A stretch of DNA of 46,487 bases. It comes from CAWBUW01 sp963792075 (GTDB lineage: Bacteria > Chloroflexota > Anaerolineae > Anaerolineales > UBA4823). The position numbers were made by a program, and so were the translations under genes. The notes beneath the pieces were generated by a model, which was not told the origin of the DNA, ran no database searches, and saw nothing but the letters and a program-made list of their open reading frames with translations. Position 1 is the first letter of the stretch, and each line of letters starts with the position of its first letter. The stretch lies in assembly GCA_963792075.1 (NCBI GenBank), contig CAWBUW010000003.1, positions 1-46,487 on the forward strand, in the 5' to 3' direction. Below, in pieces: positions 25,914 to 33,531 of the stretch.

Positions 25914-25932
25914 AGGATTCACCTCTACAATC

Positions 25933-25962
25933 ATTATACACCTCCATGTGTGTATGTGTCAA
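25933..25962 (-). promoter_or_regulatory. consensus sigma-70 promoter of the toxin-antitoxin pair
   Basis: On the minus strand, TTGACA (25957-25962) and TATAAT (25933-25938) with an 18-base spacer, both perfect consensus. The spacer and -10 contain ATACAC...GTGTAT, an inverted repeat that is a likely operator for the antitoxin. It reads left into the antitoxin 20 bases away. Confidence 0.8.
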
Positions 25963-25971
25963 TTTCCGGAT

Positions 25972-26006
25972 GAGCAAGTCAGATTGAGGGCCAATCTGAC
26001 TTGCTC
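25972..26006. repeat. perfect 15-base-arm hairpin
   Basis: Arms GAGCAAGTCAGATTG (25972-25986) and its complement at 25992-26006 around five bases. It lies just upstream of the toxin-antitoxin promoter and downstream of the iterons, and could terminate transcription from the right. Confidence 0.55.
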
Positions 26007-26088
26007 CCAGATCTGAGGAGGAAATTGGGGTTTCAGCACGTTATACAAAGCATAACGTGCTGAAACCCCAAGCCCCTTTTGATCTGGG
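26006..26088. repeat. nested palindrome with perfect 20-base inner arms
   Basis: Inner arms 26025-26044 (TTGGGGTTTCAGCACGTTAT) and 26052-26071, loop seven bases. Outer arms CCCAGATC (26006-26013) and GATCTGGG (26081-26088). It adjoins the iteron array. Confidence 0.6.
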
Positions 26089-26128
26089 GGACTGCCGCAA
26101 CCGGTTGAGCAGGATGATTTGGCCGGCG

Positions 26129-26321
26129 CTGTCAGAAACTTCCCTTAACGGAACACCCTTTGTTTTTGACGTCAAAAAGGGGTTGTGGACAGGTTCTGGC
26201 AGGGTTTTTGACACGGGCGCGGGGCTTTTTGACAGGTGAATTTCGGGTTTTTGACATCATCACCAGAGGTTTCTGACAAGTTTGGCCGGGTTTTGACCAT
26301 CATGGCAGGCTTTTTGACAGG
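26129..26321. repeat. iteron array: eight direct units about 21 bp apart
   Basis: The consensus GGGTTTTTGACA recurs on the plus strand with the G of GAC at 26168, 26188, 26210, 26231, 26253, 26275, 26295 and 26316. Spacings are 20, 22, 21, 22, 22, 20 and 21, close to two helical turns. Unit 1 forms the palindrome TTTTTGACGTCAAAAA. A further unit in inverted orientation (GTCAGAAACTT) lies near 26131. Such arrays bind replication initiators or regulators. It lies directly 3' of the gene ending at 26327. Confidence 0.75.
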
Positions 26322-26326
26322 CCCGA

Positions 26327-27568
26327 CTAACCTGGTGCATACTCTTTGAGAGCATACCAGGGACTCTCACCTGGCTTTTTCTCCTTGAGTGTTGCCAGAC
26401 AGGTGATGTGCAGCGTCACGCTGCGCCCCTCGAAGCGCGACCATTGGGCGATGCTGCCCTGCACACGGCGTAGGGTGTTCATGTTATCGGTCACTACGCA
26501 GATGCGCCCACTGGCTGCCAGGGCGTTCTCCCACTTCTGGTCGTGGCTGGCCTTTTCCTTTTCGCCGGTCTCTACTTCCAGGTAGAAGGTTTTGTCCTCA
26601 TAGCGAATCACCAGGTCGGGCTGGAAGGAGCGGTTAGGCTCGATCTCCAGGCGCAGCGGTTCGCGATCCACGATAAACCCCAGATGGGAGAAGAATTCGG
26701 CCGTTTTCAGGATCAATGCCAGGTGGCGCTCGGATTTGTGCACCATAAGCAACTGCTGCCGTTCTTGAATCCCAGGTTGTTCTCCGGTGAGTTCCCGGTA
26801 CAGCCAGCGACCTCTATCAGTCAGCGTATAGCTCTGTGGCGGGCGGCCATCGAGTGTGGTGATCGTCTGCTGTTCCAGCAAGCCGGCCTGGACGCAATCC
26901 AGCAAGGCGCGATGGGCCGTCCGTGTACTGATTTCACACTCCCGCGCCATTGCCGCTTCCAGCTCGGTGGAAAGAGACAGACCGCTCTTGCCGATGGTAC
27001 GGATCACGCTGCAATCCCGCTCCCAGGAACGGTTTTCAACCTTCCAGGCGGCACACCAGGTTTGGTAAGCAGCATGTTCGTCAACGAGAGGATGGGATCC
27101 ACCTGGCACTGGCGTTGCCTGCGCCTGGGCTTCCCGGCGCGCCTGGCGCTCATTTTCCAGGGTGCGCTCCAGGGCCTGCACCTGGTTTCCGAATTGCTCG
27201 ACCTGCACCTGGGCGCGCTCGGCCCGGCCGCGCTGGGTTTCCAAATCCGCGCGCAGTTCGCCAATCAGGCGGTTAGCTTCAGCCAGTTGGTTTGTGGCGC
27301 TATTTGCAGAAGCCAGCTTGAGAGTTTTGAGACATGCCCGCAGCAGGGCAGCCAGGTCTTCAGGCGGAAGCAGGCTCAAGTCAGCATTCTTTTCCTGGCG
27401 CTTCTGCAGCTCCGAGGCGCAGAACTCGCTTGCCAGCCCCACCAGGGCCGCCTGGGACTCCTGGGCCAGCCGCTGCGCCTGGCGCAGCATGGTGCGGGTG
27501 GCTTCCAGGCTGTCGTTCAGGCGGCGCAGGCTCATCAATTCCAGGTCGTCGTGCTCGCGAATGCTCAT
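26327..27568 (-). CDS. coiled-coil/winged-helix protein with C-terminal PD-(D/E)XK-like domain
   Basis: A 413-residue protein. Residues about 1-150 are a long coiled coil (QLAEANRLIGELRADLETQR). Around 170-270 lies a winged-helix region (CEISTRTAHRALLDCVQAGL, PPQSYTLTDRGRWLYREL). The C-terminal part has FQPDLVIRYEDKTFYLEVET, a D...ExE pattern near the PD-(D/E)XK fold and seen in some replication-relaxation-like proteins. No catalytic Lys follows directly, so it may bind rather than cut. The start ATG at 27568 has AGGAGG four bases upstream. The iterons lie immediately downstream, making it the first candidate for their binding protein. Confidence 0.6.
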   Translation of the reverse strand: MSIREHDDLELMSLRRLNDSLEATRTMLRQAQRLAQESQAALVGLASEFCASELQKRQEKNADLSLLPPEDLAALLRACLKTLKLASANSATNQLAEANRLIGELRADLETQRGRAERAQVQVEQFGNQVQALERTLENERQARREAQAQATPVPGGSHPLVDEHAAYQTWCAAWKVENRSWERDCSVIRTIGKSGLSLSTELEAAMARECEISTRTAHRALLDCVQAGLLEQQTITTLDGRPPQSYTLTDRGRWLYRELTGEQPGIQERQQLLMVHKSERHLALILKTAEFFSHLGFIVDREPLRLEIEPNRSFQPDLVIRYEDKTFYLEVETGEKEKASHDQKWENALAASGRICVVTDNMNTLRRVQGSIAQWSRFEGRSVTLHITCLATLKEKKPGESPWYALKEYAPG

Positions 27569-27589
27569 GGCTCCTCCTTGCTTAGAAAA

Positions 27590-27632
27590 TTCGTGTTGTA
27601 GAGAGACGCTGTGCATCTCTCTACAACACGAA
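27590..27632 (-). terminator. perfect 17-base-arm hairpin
   Basis: Arms 27590-27606 and 27616-27632 (TCTCTCTACAACACGAA) with a nine-base loop. It starts four bases after the stop of the gene ending at 27637. Confidence 0.6.
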
Positions 27633-27636
27633 AATG

Positions 27637-28143
27637 TCAGTCGGTGATCCAGGGGTTTGCAATCAGTCGTTCGAGCAAGGCGCGTGCAGAGGCCAGGGCG
27701 GTCTGCGCGGATTGGTAGTTCTCGTCGCTCGGCTCGCTCACCCAACGTGCGGCTGCCAGCGTGGCTTCCAGGTAGGCGCTGGCGGATTGCCCCAACAGGT
27801 CATGGAGCGGCTCAAAGGTCGGCGGCGCCGGTGTCTGGTCAATGGCCTCAACTACCTGTTCCATCCGCTGGTACAGGCGATTGGCCTGCTCGTTTTGCGC
27901 GAACAGGTCAGCCACCGGCGCTTCCAAAAGGGCCGCCAGGCCATCCTCCGTCTTTTGCATGGCAACTACCCAGCCGCGTACCTCCTGGCGATAGTCGTTC
28001 AGGCGCGCCAGGCGCGGCGTCAGCAGCAGTGGACGGCCAGCCTCCGTCACCGGCGAGGCCTGCAGCCCCACCAGCAGCGGAGCGAGAATCAGCAACAGGA
28101 TCAGCCCGGATTGCACCAGGCGGCGGGAGAGCTCAATCTCCAT
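27637..28143 (-). CDS. membrane-anchored helical protein of unknown function
   Basis: A 168-residue protein. SGLILLLILAPLLVGLQA near the N-terminus is a single membrane helix or signal anchor; the rest is helical (RLARLNDYRQEVRGWVVAMQ, NEQANRLYQRMEQVVEAIDQ) and probably faces outside. No family is recognised. The ATG at 28143 overlaps the end of the tandem OB-fold gene by 11 bases, and GGAAAG precedes it. Probably co-transcribed with that gene and with the winged-helix gene. Confidence 0.55.
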   Translation of the reverse strand: MEIELSRRLVQSGLILLLILAPLLVGLQASPVTEAGRPLLLTPRLARLNDYRQEVRGWVVAMQKTEDGLAALLEAPVADLFAQNEQANRLYQRMEQVVEAIDQTPAPPTFEPLHDLLGQSASAYLEATLAAARWVSEPSDENYQSAQTALASARALLERLIANPWITD

Positions 28144-28879
28144 AGACGCTTTCCGGTATCAGAGTTTCGGCTACAACGAGGTCTTTGGGCGCTGCATCCC
28201 GCAGCAGCCGGGCGGCCTCGCCAGCCGCCCAATTGATATTCTCCAGGAAGGTCATGTTACGCGCCGTGACTTCCACCACTTTCCTCGCAGGACCCACGCT
28301 GCGGGTTTGCAGGTGACCGTCCACCGCGATCCTGGAGCCAGTTTGCAGGTAAGGATGAGCCAGCTCGGCCAGCGCACCGTACACGTTGACGCGCAGCCTA
28401 TCCAGGTGCTCATCGCTTCTCAAGCACAAGCGCAGCAGGGCATATTCTCCACGGTCCGTCTCAGCTTGGCGCGGGTGCAGGTCGAAGTGGATATCCTCCA
28501 GCACATCGCCCACCAGAAAGACGTCATTGCTGGCGCCGTTGGGGCTGGGCAGGTTGTACTGCTGGCGGATGCGCTCGCCGCGCTCCCAGTCGATGTTACG
28601 CAACAGGAGCAGGCTTTCCGAGACGACTTCGTTGATCCACTTGTCCTTATGCAGACGGCTTTCGAACTGCCCGAGCACGGCCAGCTCCGATCCCTTCTTC
28701 AGATAGGGGAAATACAGCTCGGCCTTTTGATCCCACAGCACGATGCGCATGCCGCGCACCGCGCGCGGCCGCTCCGCCATCAGGATCAGGCGCAGGAATG
28801 AGCGCTTCTCGCCCTTGATCAGAAAGCGGTCGAAGTAGATATCTCCGGTGATGTTGCCAACGACAAAGACCCTGTTCAT
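28133..28879 (-). CDS. tandem OB-fold (two SSB-like domains) protein
   Basis: A 248-residue protein with an internal duplication. Domain 1 is MNRVFVVGNITGDIYFDRFL ... YLKKGSELAVLGQFESR, and domain 2 is NDVFLVGDVLEDIHFDLHPR ... YLQTGSRIAVDGHLQTR. Both match the strand order of SSB-type OB folds, and each ends with an LLRNI(D)W/FLENINW helix start. There is no acidic SSB tip. The start ATG at 28879 has AGGAGG upstream. It probably binds single-stranded DNA near the iterons or the transfer origin. Confidence 0.7.
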   Translation of the reverse strand: MNRVFVVGNITGDIYFDRFLIKGEKRSFLRLILMAERPRAVRGMRIVLWDQKAELYFPYLKKGSELAVLGQFESRLHKDKWINEVVSESLLLLRNIDWERGERIRQQYNLPSPNGASNDVFLVGDVLEDIHFDLHPRQAETDRGEYALLRLCLRSDEHLDRLRVNVYGALAELAHPYLQTGSRIAVDGHLQTRSVGPARKVVEVTARNMTFLENINWAAGEAARLLRDAAPKDLVVAETLIPESVYGD

Positions 28880-29359
28880 ATGTTTTCCTCCTGACTATCG
28901 AAAGAATCACCGCCAAGCCGCAAAGGGCGCCAAGTTTTTGGGGGATCATATCCCTGGCGCGTTTCCAGGCTTTCCATGCAGTCCTAAACAACATTGTAGG
29001 GTTTTTGCCGCCGGCAGGCAATGGACACCGGTCCCGAATTGACCGGGACACGCGTGCCCAATTAGGGGGGACACAGGACTCAGATGGGAGCATTTAGATG
29101 GGCACGCGTCCCTACATCTCCCTCATCCTTGCCCTCCCCCAAAGGGGGAGGGGATCAGAACCCCTCGCCCACTGGGAGAGGGCGCGTTGGCGCAGCCAAC
29201 GCCGGGTGAGGGAAAACTCACGCCATGATCACGGGCTATGCATCCAGAAAGCATGTAAAATAAAGGGGTACGATTTGGCCCCCTCCCAGCCTCCCCCAAA
29301 CACGACAAAGAACGCCGGGTTTGGGGAAGGAGATAAGATTTCCCCATCATTTTCCAGAA
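28880..29359. other. intergenic region rich in palindromic repeats
   Basis: No gene is seen. It contains an inverted repeat CACGCGTGCCCA/TGGGCACGCGT (about 29049-29060 and 29098-29108), a CCCTCAC-type palindromic repeat (29116-29216), and a CCTCCCCCAAA/TTTGGGGAAGG stem (29290-29330). AAGGAG at 29330 lies too far from the protease start to act as its ribosome binding site. Confidence 0.45.
29116..29216. repeat. CCCTCAC/GTGAGGG palindromic repeat
   Basis: TCCCTCA at the left and TGAGGGA at the right enclose CCCTCCCCC/GGGGGAGGGG and CCCTCGCCC/GGGAGAGGG stems and a small GTTGGC/GCCAAC stem. It is related to 13994-14066. Confidence 0.5.
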
Positions 29360-30286
29360 ATGACCCAACATTCCATCAACCCGATGAACAATTCACCTAT
29401 ACGCAGCCTCGTCGAGCACATATTCTTTTCCCCCAACGAGCGCCGCATGCGAGCGGGCTGGCGTTTGCTGGCGCAGGCGCTGATCTTCGCCGTTTTTGCG
29501 GCCCTTGTCTCCGCGGTGGTCTTCCCGATGCTGCCCGAGGGGCAGGCGTTCTGGCTGGTTGAGGAAGTGGTGCGCCTGGTGGCAATTGCCATCCCGGTGA
29601 TCATCGCCCGGCGCTTCTTCGACCATCGTTCCTTCACCAGCCTGGGATTATCCTGGAGCCGCCGGGCGGTGCAGGATATCCTGGCAGGCTTCCTGATCAG
29701 CGGGGCGAGCCTCACGCTGCTCTTCGGCATCTACTGGGGCATGGGCTGGCTGAAAGTAGAAGGGTACGCCTGGCAGAGCGAATCCTGGATCAGCCTCTTA
29801 ACTGGCATTGGGATCATGTTCCTCGTCTGGGCGCTGACCGCCGTGGGCGAGGAGCTGCAGGTGCGTGGTTACTGGCTGCAGAACCTGGAGGACGGCCTGA
29901 ACCTGCCCTGGGCTTTTATCCTGTCTTCTATTTTCTTCGCGGCCATCCATTTTGACAATCCGGGCTTTTCGCTGGCAGCCTTCCTGGGCTTGTTTGTGGG
30001 CAGCTTCGACCTGGCCTACGGCTACATCCGCACCCGCCAGCTCTGGCTGCCGATTGGGTTGCACCTGGGGTGGAATTTCTTCGAGGGCACGGTCTACGGC
30101 TTCCAGGTCAGCGGCCTGGAGGACGTGCCGAGGCTGCTTCTGCAGAGCGTGTCAGGACCGGAGCTGTGGACGGGGGGGGGATTTGGGCCGGAGGCCGGGC
30201 TGCTGATGGTACTGGCGGTGGCGGTGGATGTAGGGTTGATATGGGGGTATACGAGGTGGGTGGGGAGAGTAAAGTTATACATTTGA
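29360..30286 (+). CDS. CPBP-family intramembrane protease
   Basis: A 308-residue protein with about eight membrane segments. The CPBP (Rce1-like/Abi) motifs are present: EELQVRG (EExxxR), FAAIHF (FxxxH) and HLGWNFF (HxxxN). These glutamic intramembrane proteases process membrane proteins or prenylated substrates, and some protect bacteriocin or pheromone producers. The start at 29360 has no strong Shine-Dalgarno. It is the only rightward gene in this part and is flanked by repeats, so it may be an independent unit. Confidence 0.8.
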   Translation: MTQHSINPMNNSPIRSLVEHIFFSPNERRMRAGWRLLAQALIFAVFAALVSAVVFPMLPEGQAFWLVEEVVRLVAIAIPVIIARRFFDHRSFTSLGLSWSRRAVQDILAGFLISGASLTLLFGIYWGMGWLKVEGYAWQSESWISLLTGIGIMFLVWALTAVGEELQVRGYWLQNLEDGLNLPWAFILSSIFFAAIHFDNPGFSLAAFLGLFVGSFDLAYGYIRTRQLWLPIGLHLGWNFFEGTVYGFQVSGLEDVPRLLLQSVSGPELWTGGGFGPEAGLLMVLAVAVDVGLIWGYTRWVGRVKLYI

Positions 30287-30385
30287 GGTGTTCAACCAGT
30301 TTTCCGTTTACGAACGGACCTTACCTCTACCCGAAAGCAAGGTGCTCTAAAGATAGTATAAGTATTTAAAGCTCGATAAATGCTA

Positions 30386-30784
30386 TCACTCAAATAGACT
30401 CCTCACCCAGCGCCAGAAACTGCGAAGGCCATCACCCCGTCTACGATCAAGGCTATTGTAGTATGCACACCGCCGCTCTTCTTCTGTACGTCGCCCTGCA
30501 GCGATTTGCTTAGGCGTCAATTTAGTAGACCATACAACCCGGCCCTCAGTGACCCAGTAGTGTGATTGACACGGGAGCTGCCAATTGCCAATCGATGGGT
30601 AAAGAGTTGGCCCGTTGTCGGTCTCTTCCAGAACCCACTCTGTAGGTCCCAACGGAGTTCTGATCTTTGACCCACATCCGCATGGACAGAGATGAGCTAC
30701 AGCGCCGAACTCCTCTGAAACGTAGAGCACGCCGGCTTCCAGCTTCTTGGGCATGTAATGGACGCGTTGTAGCCTAATCTTCAT
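30386..30784 (-). CDS. DUF6527 protein of a ubiquitin-like system
   Basis: A 132-residue protein. MPKKLEAGVLYVSEEFGAVA, HLCPCGCGSKIRTPLGPTEW and LPCQSHYWVTEGRVVW form the DUF6527 signature with a CPCGCG cluster and a second Cys/His pair that could bind metal. This family is repeatedly found beside multiubiquitin and ThiF genes; its activity, perhaps a peptidase or ligase role, I cannot tell from sequence. The start ATG at 30784 overlaps the E1 gene by 11 bases, so translation is coupled. Confidence 0.8.
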   Translation of the reverse strand: MKIRLQRVHYMPKKLEAGVLYVSEEFGAVAHLCPCGCGSKIRTPLGPTEWVLEETDNGPTLYPSIGNWQLPCQSHYWVTEGRVVWSTKLTPKQIAAGRRTEEERRCAYYNSLDRRRGDGLRSFWRWVRSLFE

Positions 30785-31967
30785 TGATATTTGATTCACT
30801 GACAATCTTAAGATCGCCGATTTCGAAGACGAGATTGTAATAGGGGAGCTCTTCAAAATACAACCCACGCAATTGCTTGAACCTAATTACAGCAAGACAA
30901 GCATTCAGAGCGTTGAGTTCGCTGATCTGAATGTTGGCTCGATATATGTCGTCCGGGGTCTCTTTCTCTGGAGCCAATCCCTTGTCGCGTACTTTCTGGC
31001 CATGCTCGGCAGAATAATATGTGGCGCGCAGCATCCCGTTAAGGAGACCTTTTTTTCGGTCAAGCCCCATGCCTACGTCTATAAACGGAATCCCCTTGGA
31101 AATAAGGAGATCAAAAATGCTGGTACGAGAGGAACCTTTATCGACACAGACAAACGCAAAGGTCACGCCATCCATATCGTCACCGCAAGAGGTATCGAGG
31201 AATTTTGGGGTGACAGAGAGGCCGTTCCGAAAATTCTTATAACGCGCTAGGTACACATCGGCTTTCGGCTTGCCGAACTCGTTGGCATCAAGTCTGCCAG
31301 GTGAACGAAAGGCATTGTGGACATAAAATGGATCGGGATCGAAAGTGCGTATCTCTCGTACCGGCGTTTTCACGAGGAAGTCCAAAAGGTATGCACCAGT
31401 ACCACCTAGGCCGATTACAGCTACCACGTCATCTTTGAACCTAGCAGCCAAGTCCGTGACCTCTGCCCGGCTCGTCAGGGTATCGTGGAATTTGAATATC
31501 TGGTCGGATACAGCCTCATTTACCGCACGAAACGTCAATGGGCTGGTCTGGCATAACTCCATTGCAGGCCCTGAAATGATCGCGACGTAGCTTTCGATCT
31601 TTTCAAAGAAGTCCTGAAATTTTCCGGTGGCCCTGGGCTTATTTGAGAAGGTGCGCTGCACCACGACGTCCTTGCTGGCATCACTCAAGGCCAGTTGCGT
31701 GATGCCACCTCCCAGGTTAGGAATGGGCTTTCCATCCAAGTTGTGGGGAACCGATCCCGCGAAGAAAATTTGATGGTCATCTTGCACTACCCGGTCTTCG
31801 TCGATAAAAACCAGCTTCGTGACGATTGCGCCAATCTGCAATCTGCGATCAGAGTCTAGATAGGGGATATCTCGTACAATTAGGTAATTGCTATCGATGG
31901 CAACGGCGTACCCCTTCTCGACCAGCCGTCGTATGTCGTCATTATGATTGACCAGTCGATGAAACAC
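30774..31967 (-). CDS. E1-like ThiF-family adenylyltransferase
   Basis: A 397-residue protein. Residues about 1-170 form an N-terminal domain of the DUF6791 type. Near residue 186 begins the Rossmann E1 fold with VIGLGGTGAYLLDFL, followed by IRTFDPDPFYVHNAFRSPGR and FAFVCVDKGSSR, as in ThiF/MoeB/E1 enzymes that adenylate a Ubl C-terminus. The GTG start overlaps the Ubl gene by 26 bases. The gene is more AT-rich than its surroundings, which suggests separate acquisition. Confidence 0.85.
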   Translation of the reverse strand: MFHRLVNHNDDIRRLVEKGYAVAIDSNYLIVRDIPYLDSDRRLQIGAIVTKLVFIDEDRVVQDDHQIFFAGSVPHNLDGKPIPNLGGGITQLALSDASKDVVVQRTFSNKPRATGKFQDFFEKIESYVAIISGPAMELCQTSPLTFRAVNEAVSDQIFKFHDTLTSRAEVTDLAARFKDDVVAVIGLGGTGAYLLDFLVKTPVREIRTFDPDPFYVHNAFRSPGRLDANEFGKPKADVYLARYKNFRNGLSVTPKFLDTSCGDDMDGVTFAFVCVDKGSSRTSIFDLLISKGIPFIDVGMGLDRKKGLLNGMLRATYYSAEHGQKVRDKGLAPEKETPDDIYRANIQISELNALNACLAVIRFKQLRGLYFEELPYYNLVFEIGDLKIVSESNINED

Positions 31968-32193
31968 TGAAGATCATCCCTTCTTTAAACTTTAACGGAG
32001 CGCCGGGTGAAAGGATACCTTCCGGTTTGTTGCCGTGACCATTCTTGTACTTTACGGTATAGGTAATATCCGGGTGCTGTGGATAGTCTGGGACTTCAAG
32101 GGTGACGACCTCCACATAGGTGATCTCACCTTTGGGCCACTCATGTGGGGTTCCCTCTACGATAATTGTGACTGTCTTCTTTGCTTCTGTCAT
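31942..32193 (-). CDS. multiubiquitin-type ubiquitin-like protein
   Basis: An 83-residue protein with one beta-grasp domain of the multiubiquitin family: VEGTPHEWPKGEITYVEVVT, YPQHPDITYTVKYKNGHGNK, PEGILSPGAPLKFKEGMIF. It ends ...SSTGQS and has no C-terminal Gly-Gly. The start ATG at 32193 has AAAGGAGA upstream. Together with the E1 and DUF6527 genes it forms a three-gene operon. It would be the modifier that the E1 activates. Confidence 0.85.
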   Translation of the reverse strand: MTEAKKTVTIIVEGTPHEWPKGEITYVEVVTLEVPDYPQHPDITYTVKYKNGHGNKPEGILSPGAPLKFKEGMIFSVSSTGQS

Positions 32194-32263
32194 GTTGCAT
32201 TCTCCTTTCTCGAACTAGTGAACATCGATGCTTCTGGTTCTCATGGATTTGGATGCTCATTGT

Positions 32264-32328
32264 GTTAATACCGAAGTCTGGGAGTTTTTTGCCATTTTGA
32301 CTAGAAACACGGGTACGGCGGTATTAAC
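32264..32328. promoter_or_regulatory. inverted repeat in the divergent promoter region
   Basis: GTTAATACCG (32264-32273) and CGGTATTAAC (32319-32328), perfect ten-base arms 45 bases apart, lie between the leftward Ubl operon and the rightward sigma-like operon (gap 32194-32450). They are plausible operator half-sites; each includes a TATTAA that could act as a -10 element. TTGACT lies at 32297. Confidence 0.45.
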
Positions 32329-32450
32329 TAATTGAATTACATCTCTGCGCGGTTGCTCTCTTCTTGATGTAAAATTAGCCAGAGATCAACGATGAACCAT
32401 GGAAATTTAGAATTCCGGCAAATCTGGCGTCTGCTTGCAGAGAGGTATTC

Positions 32451-33096
32451 GTGAATGCTAAAAAAAAGCAGCTTCTATTAGATTTTCCCTGGGAAGAGCA
32501 CTATCCCAGGCTCATAGCCTTTACAGAATGGGTTATTCAAGGCAAGCACTGGAATTCGAACTCGCTACCAAAGGGGCAGACCCCTGAATTCGATTGTTAG
32601 AGATGTAATTGCCAAGACATTTTGCGAGGAACGTAATTGGGATCCCGAAAGAGGCGACCTTCTTATGTGGCTAAAGTGGGTGATTCGGAGCGATGTTAGC
32701 CATTTAGCAAAGTCGGCTGCAAACAGAGCTGAGGTTCGTTTGGATCCAGCGAGTGAGAATGGTTCCTCGACAGGCGGCTCTGATATCGAGCGGCGCCAAC
32801 CATCTCCACAGAGGCTGCTTATCGGCTCACCAGAAGAAGTAGTTATAGACGCGGAAACCGAGGCCGATAAGACGTGTAGAGCCAGATCAAAAATCGATGC
32901 CCTGCTAGAAGCATGTTCCGGCCAGCCCGAATTAGAGGAAATCGTCTACGCAATCGTCGAAAGCCAATGCGATGCTAAACCGCAGAAACTGTCCGAATTT
33001 TTGGGCAGGCCTGTGGAGGAGATTTACCAGAACTGCGGGCGCTGCGTCGCAGGGCAGACTAAGATCAGAATGGAGGCTCGAAATGGACGAGGATAA
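32451..33096 (+). CDS. sigma-factor-like protein (one-base frameshift)
   Basis: The GTG at 32451 follows AGAGG at five bases. The first 45 residues (FPWEEHYPRLIAFTEWVIQG) run into a stop near 32600. Dropping one base at the CCCCT of 32581-32585 continues as NSIVRDVIAKTFCEERNWDP and DLLMWLKWVIRSDVSHLAKS, then a region-4-like end (LEEIVYAIVESQCDAKPQKL ... GRPVEEIYQ). The length of about 215 residues and the layout fit the sigma-like regulators often found next to ImmA/IrrE genes. No database check was possible. Confidence 0.55.
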
Positions 33097-33527
33097 ATCC
33101 AAAAAAACGGATTTGGATATTGCGTCCGAATTCGATCGTCTGATTTGACGAAATTCCAGAGCCCGATTCGGACGAGGATGTCAGAGTATATCTGGAAGAA
33201 GCTGGTTACAATGTGGAGAAGCTGAAGGCCGAAGGCGTGGCATTTGTAAATGACCTCATAGCTAGCAATTGGCGATTTGCAAATCTCAGGGATATTCATG
33301 AAGCCGCAGCAGCAATCAACGAAGTGCCAGTACGAAAGGGATGGGACCGCCGGCGGCTAACCGTAGCAATAGAAAAGTTATCCGCTGCTCTCAGATCGGG
33401 TGGGACACAGCCATCTCTTGCCTTCCGCAACCTGGACAAATTGACGGATACCGATTTGGCGACGATTTTTCAGGAGCTTGAATACAAAGCTCAAAATAAC
33501 GGCATCTCACTGGATCTGGATTCGTAA
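33083..33527 (+). CDS. hypothetical protein, sigma-like partner (one-base frameshift)
   Basis: The ATG at 33083 has GGAGG six bases upstream and overlaps the previous gene by 14 bases. The first frame (MDEDKSKKTDLDIASEFDRL) stops at 33147, but dropping one base of TTT at 33144-33146 gives DEIPEPDSDEDVRVYLEEAG and continues to 33527, 147 residues in all. It is acidic and helical, family unknown. It is wedged between the sigma-like and ImmA/IrrE genes, as in a three-gene regulatory cassette. Confidence 0.5.
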
Positions 33528-33531
33528 AACC

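Noticed and set aside
26543..27601. 352-residue plus-strand ORF opposite the winged-helix gene
   Set aside because: The minus-strand frame has a strong ribosome site and recognisable domains; the plus frame has neither.
33141..33150. ATTTGAC at the frame break resembles the RF2-type +1 frameshift site
   Set aside because: Upstream context lacks a Shine-Dalgarno-like stimulator, and a dozen other genes in the window have single-base breaks with no such signal, so an indel is more likely than programmed shifting.
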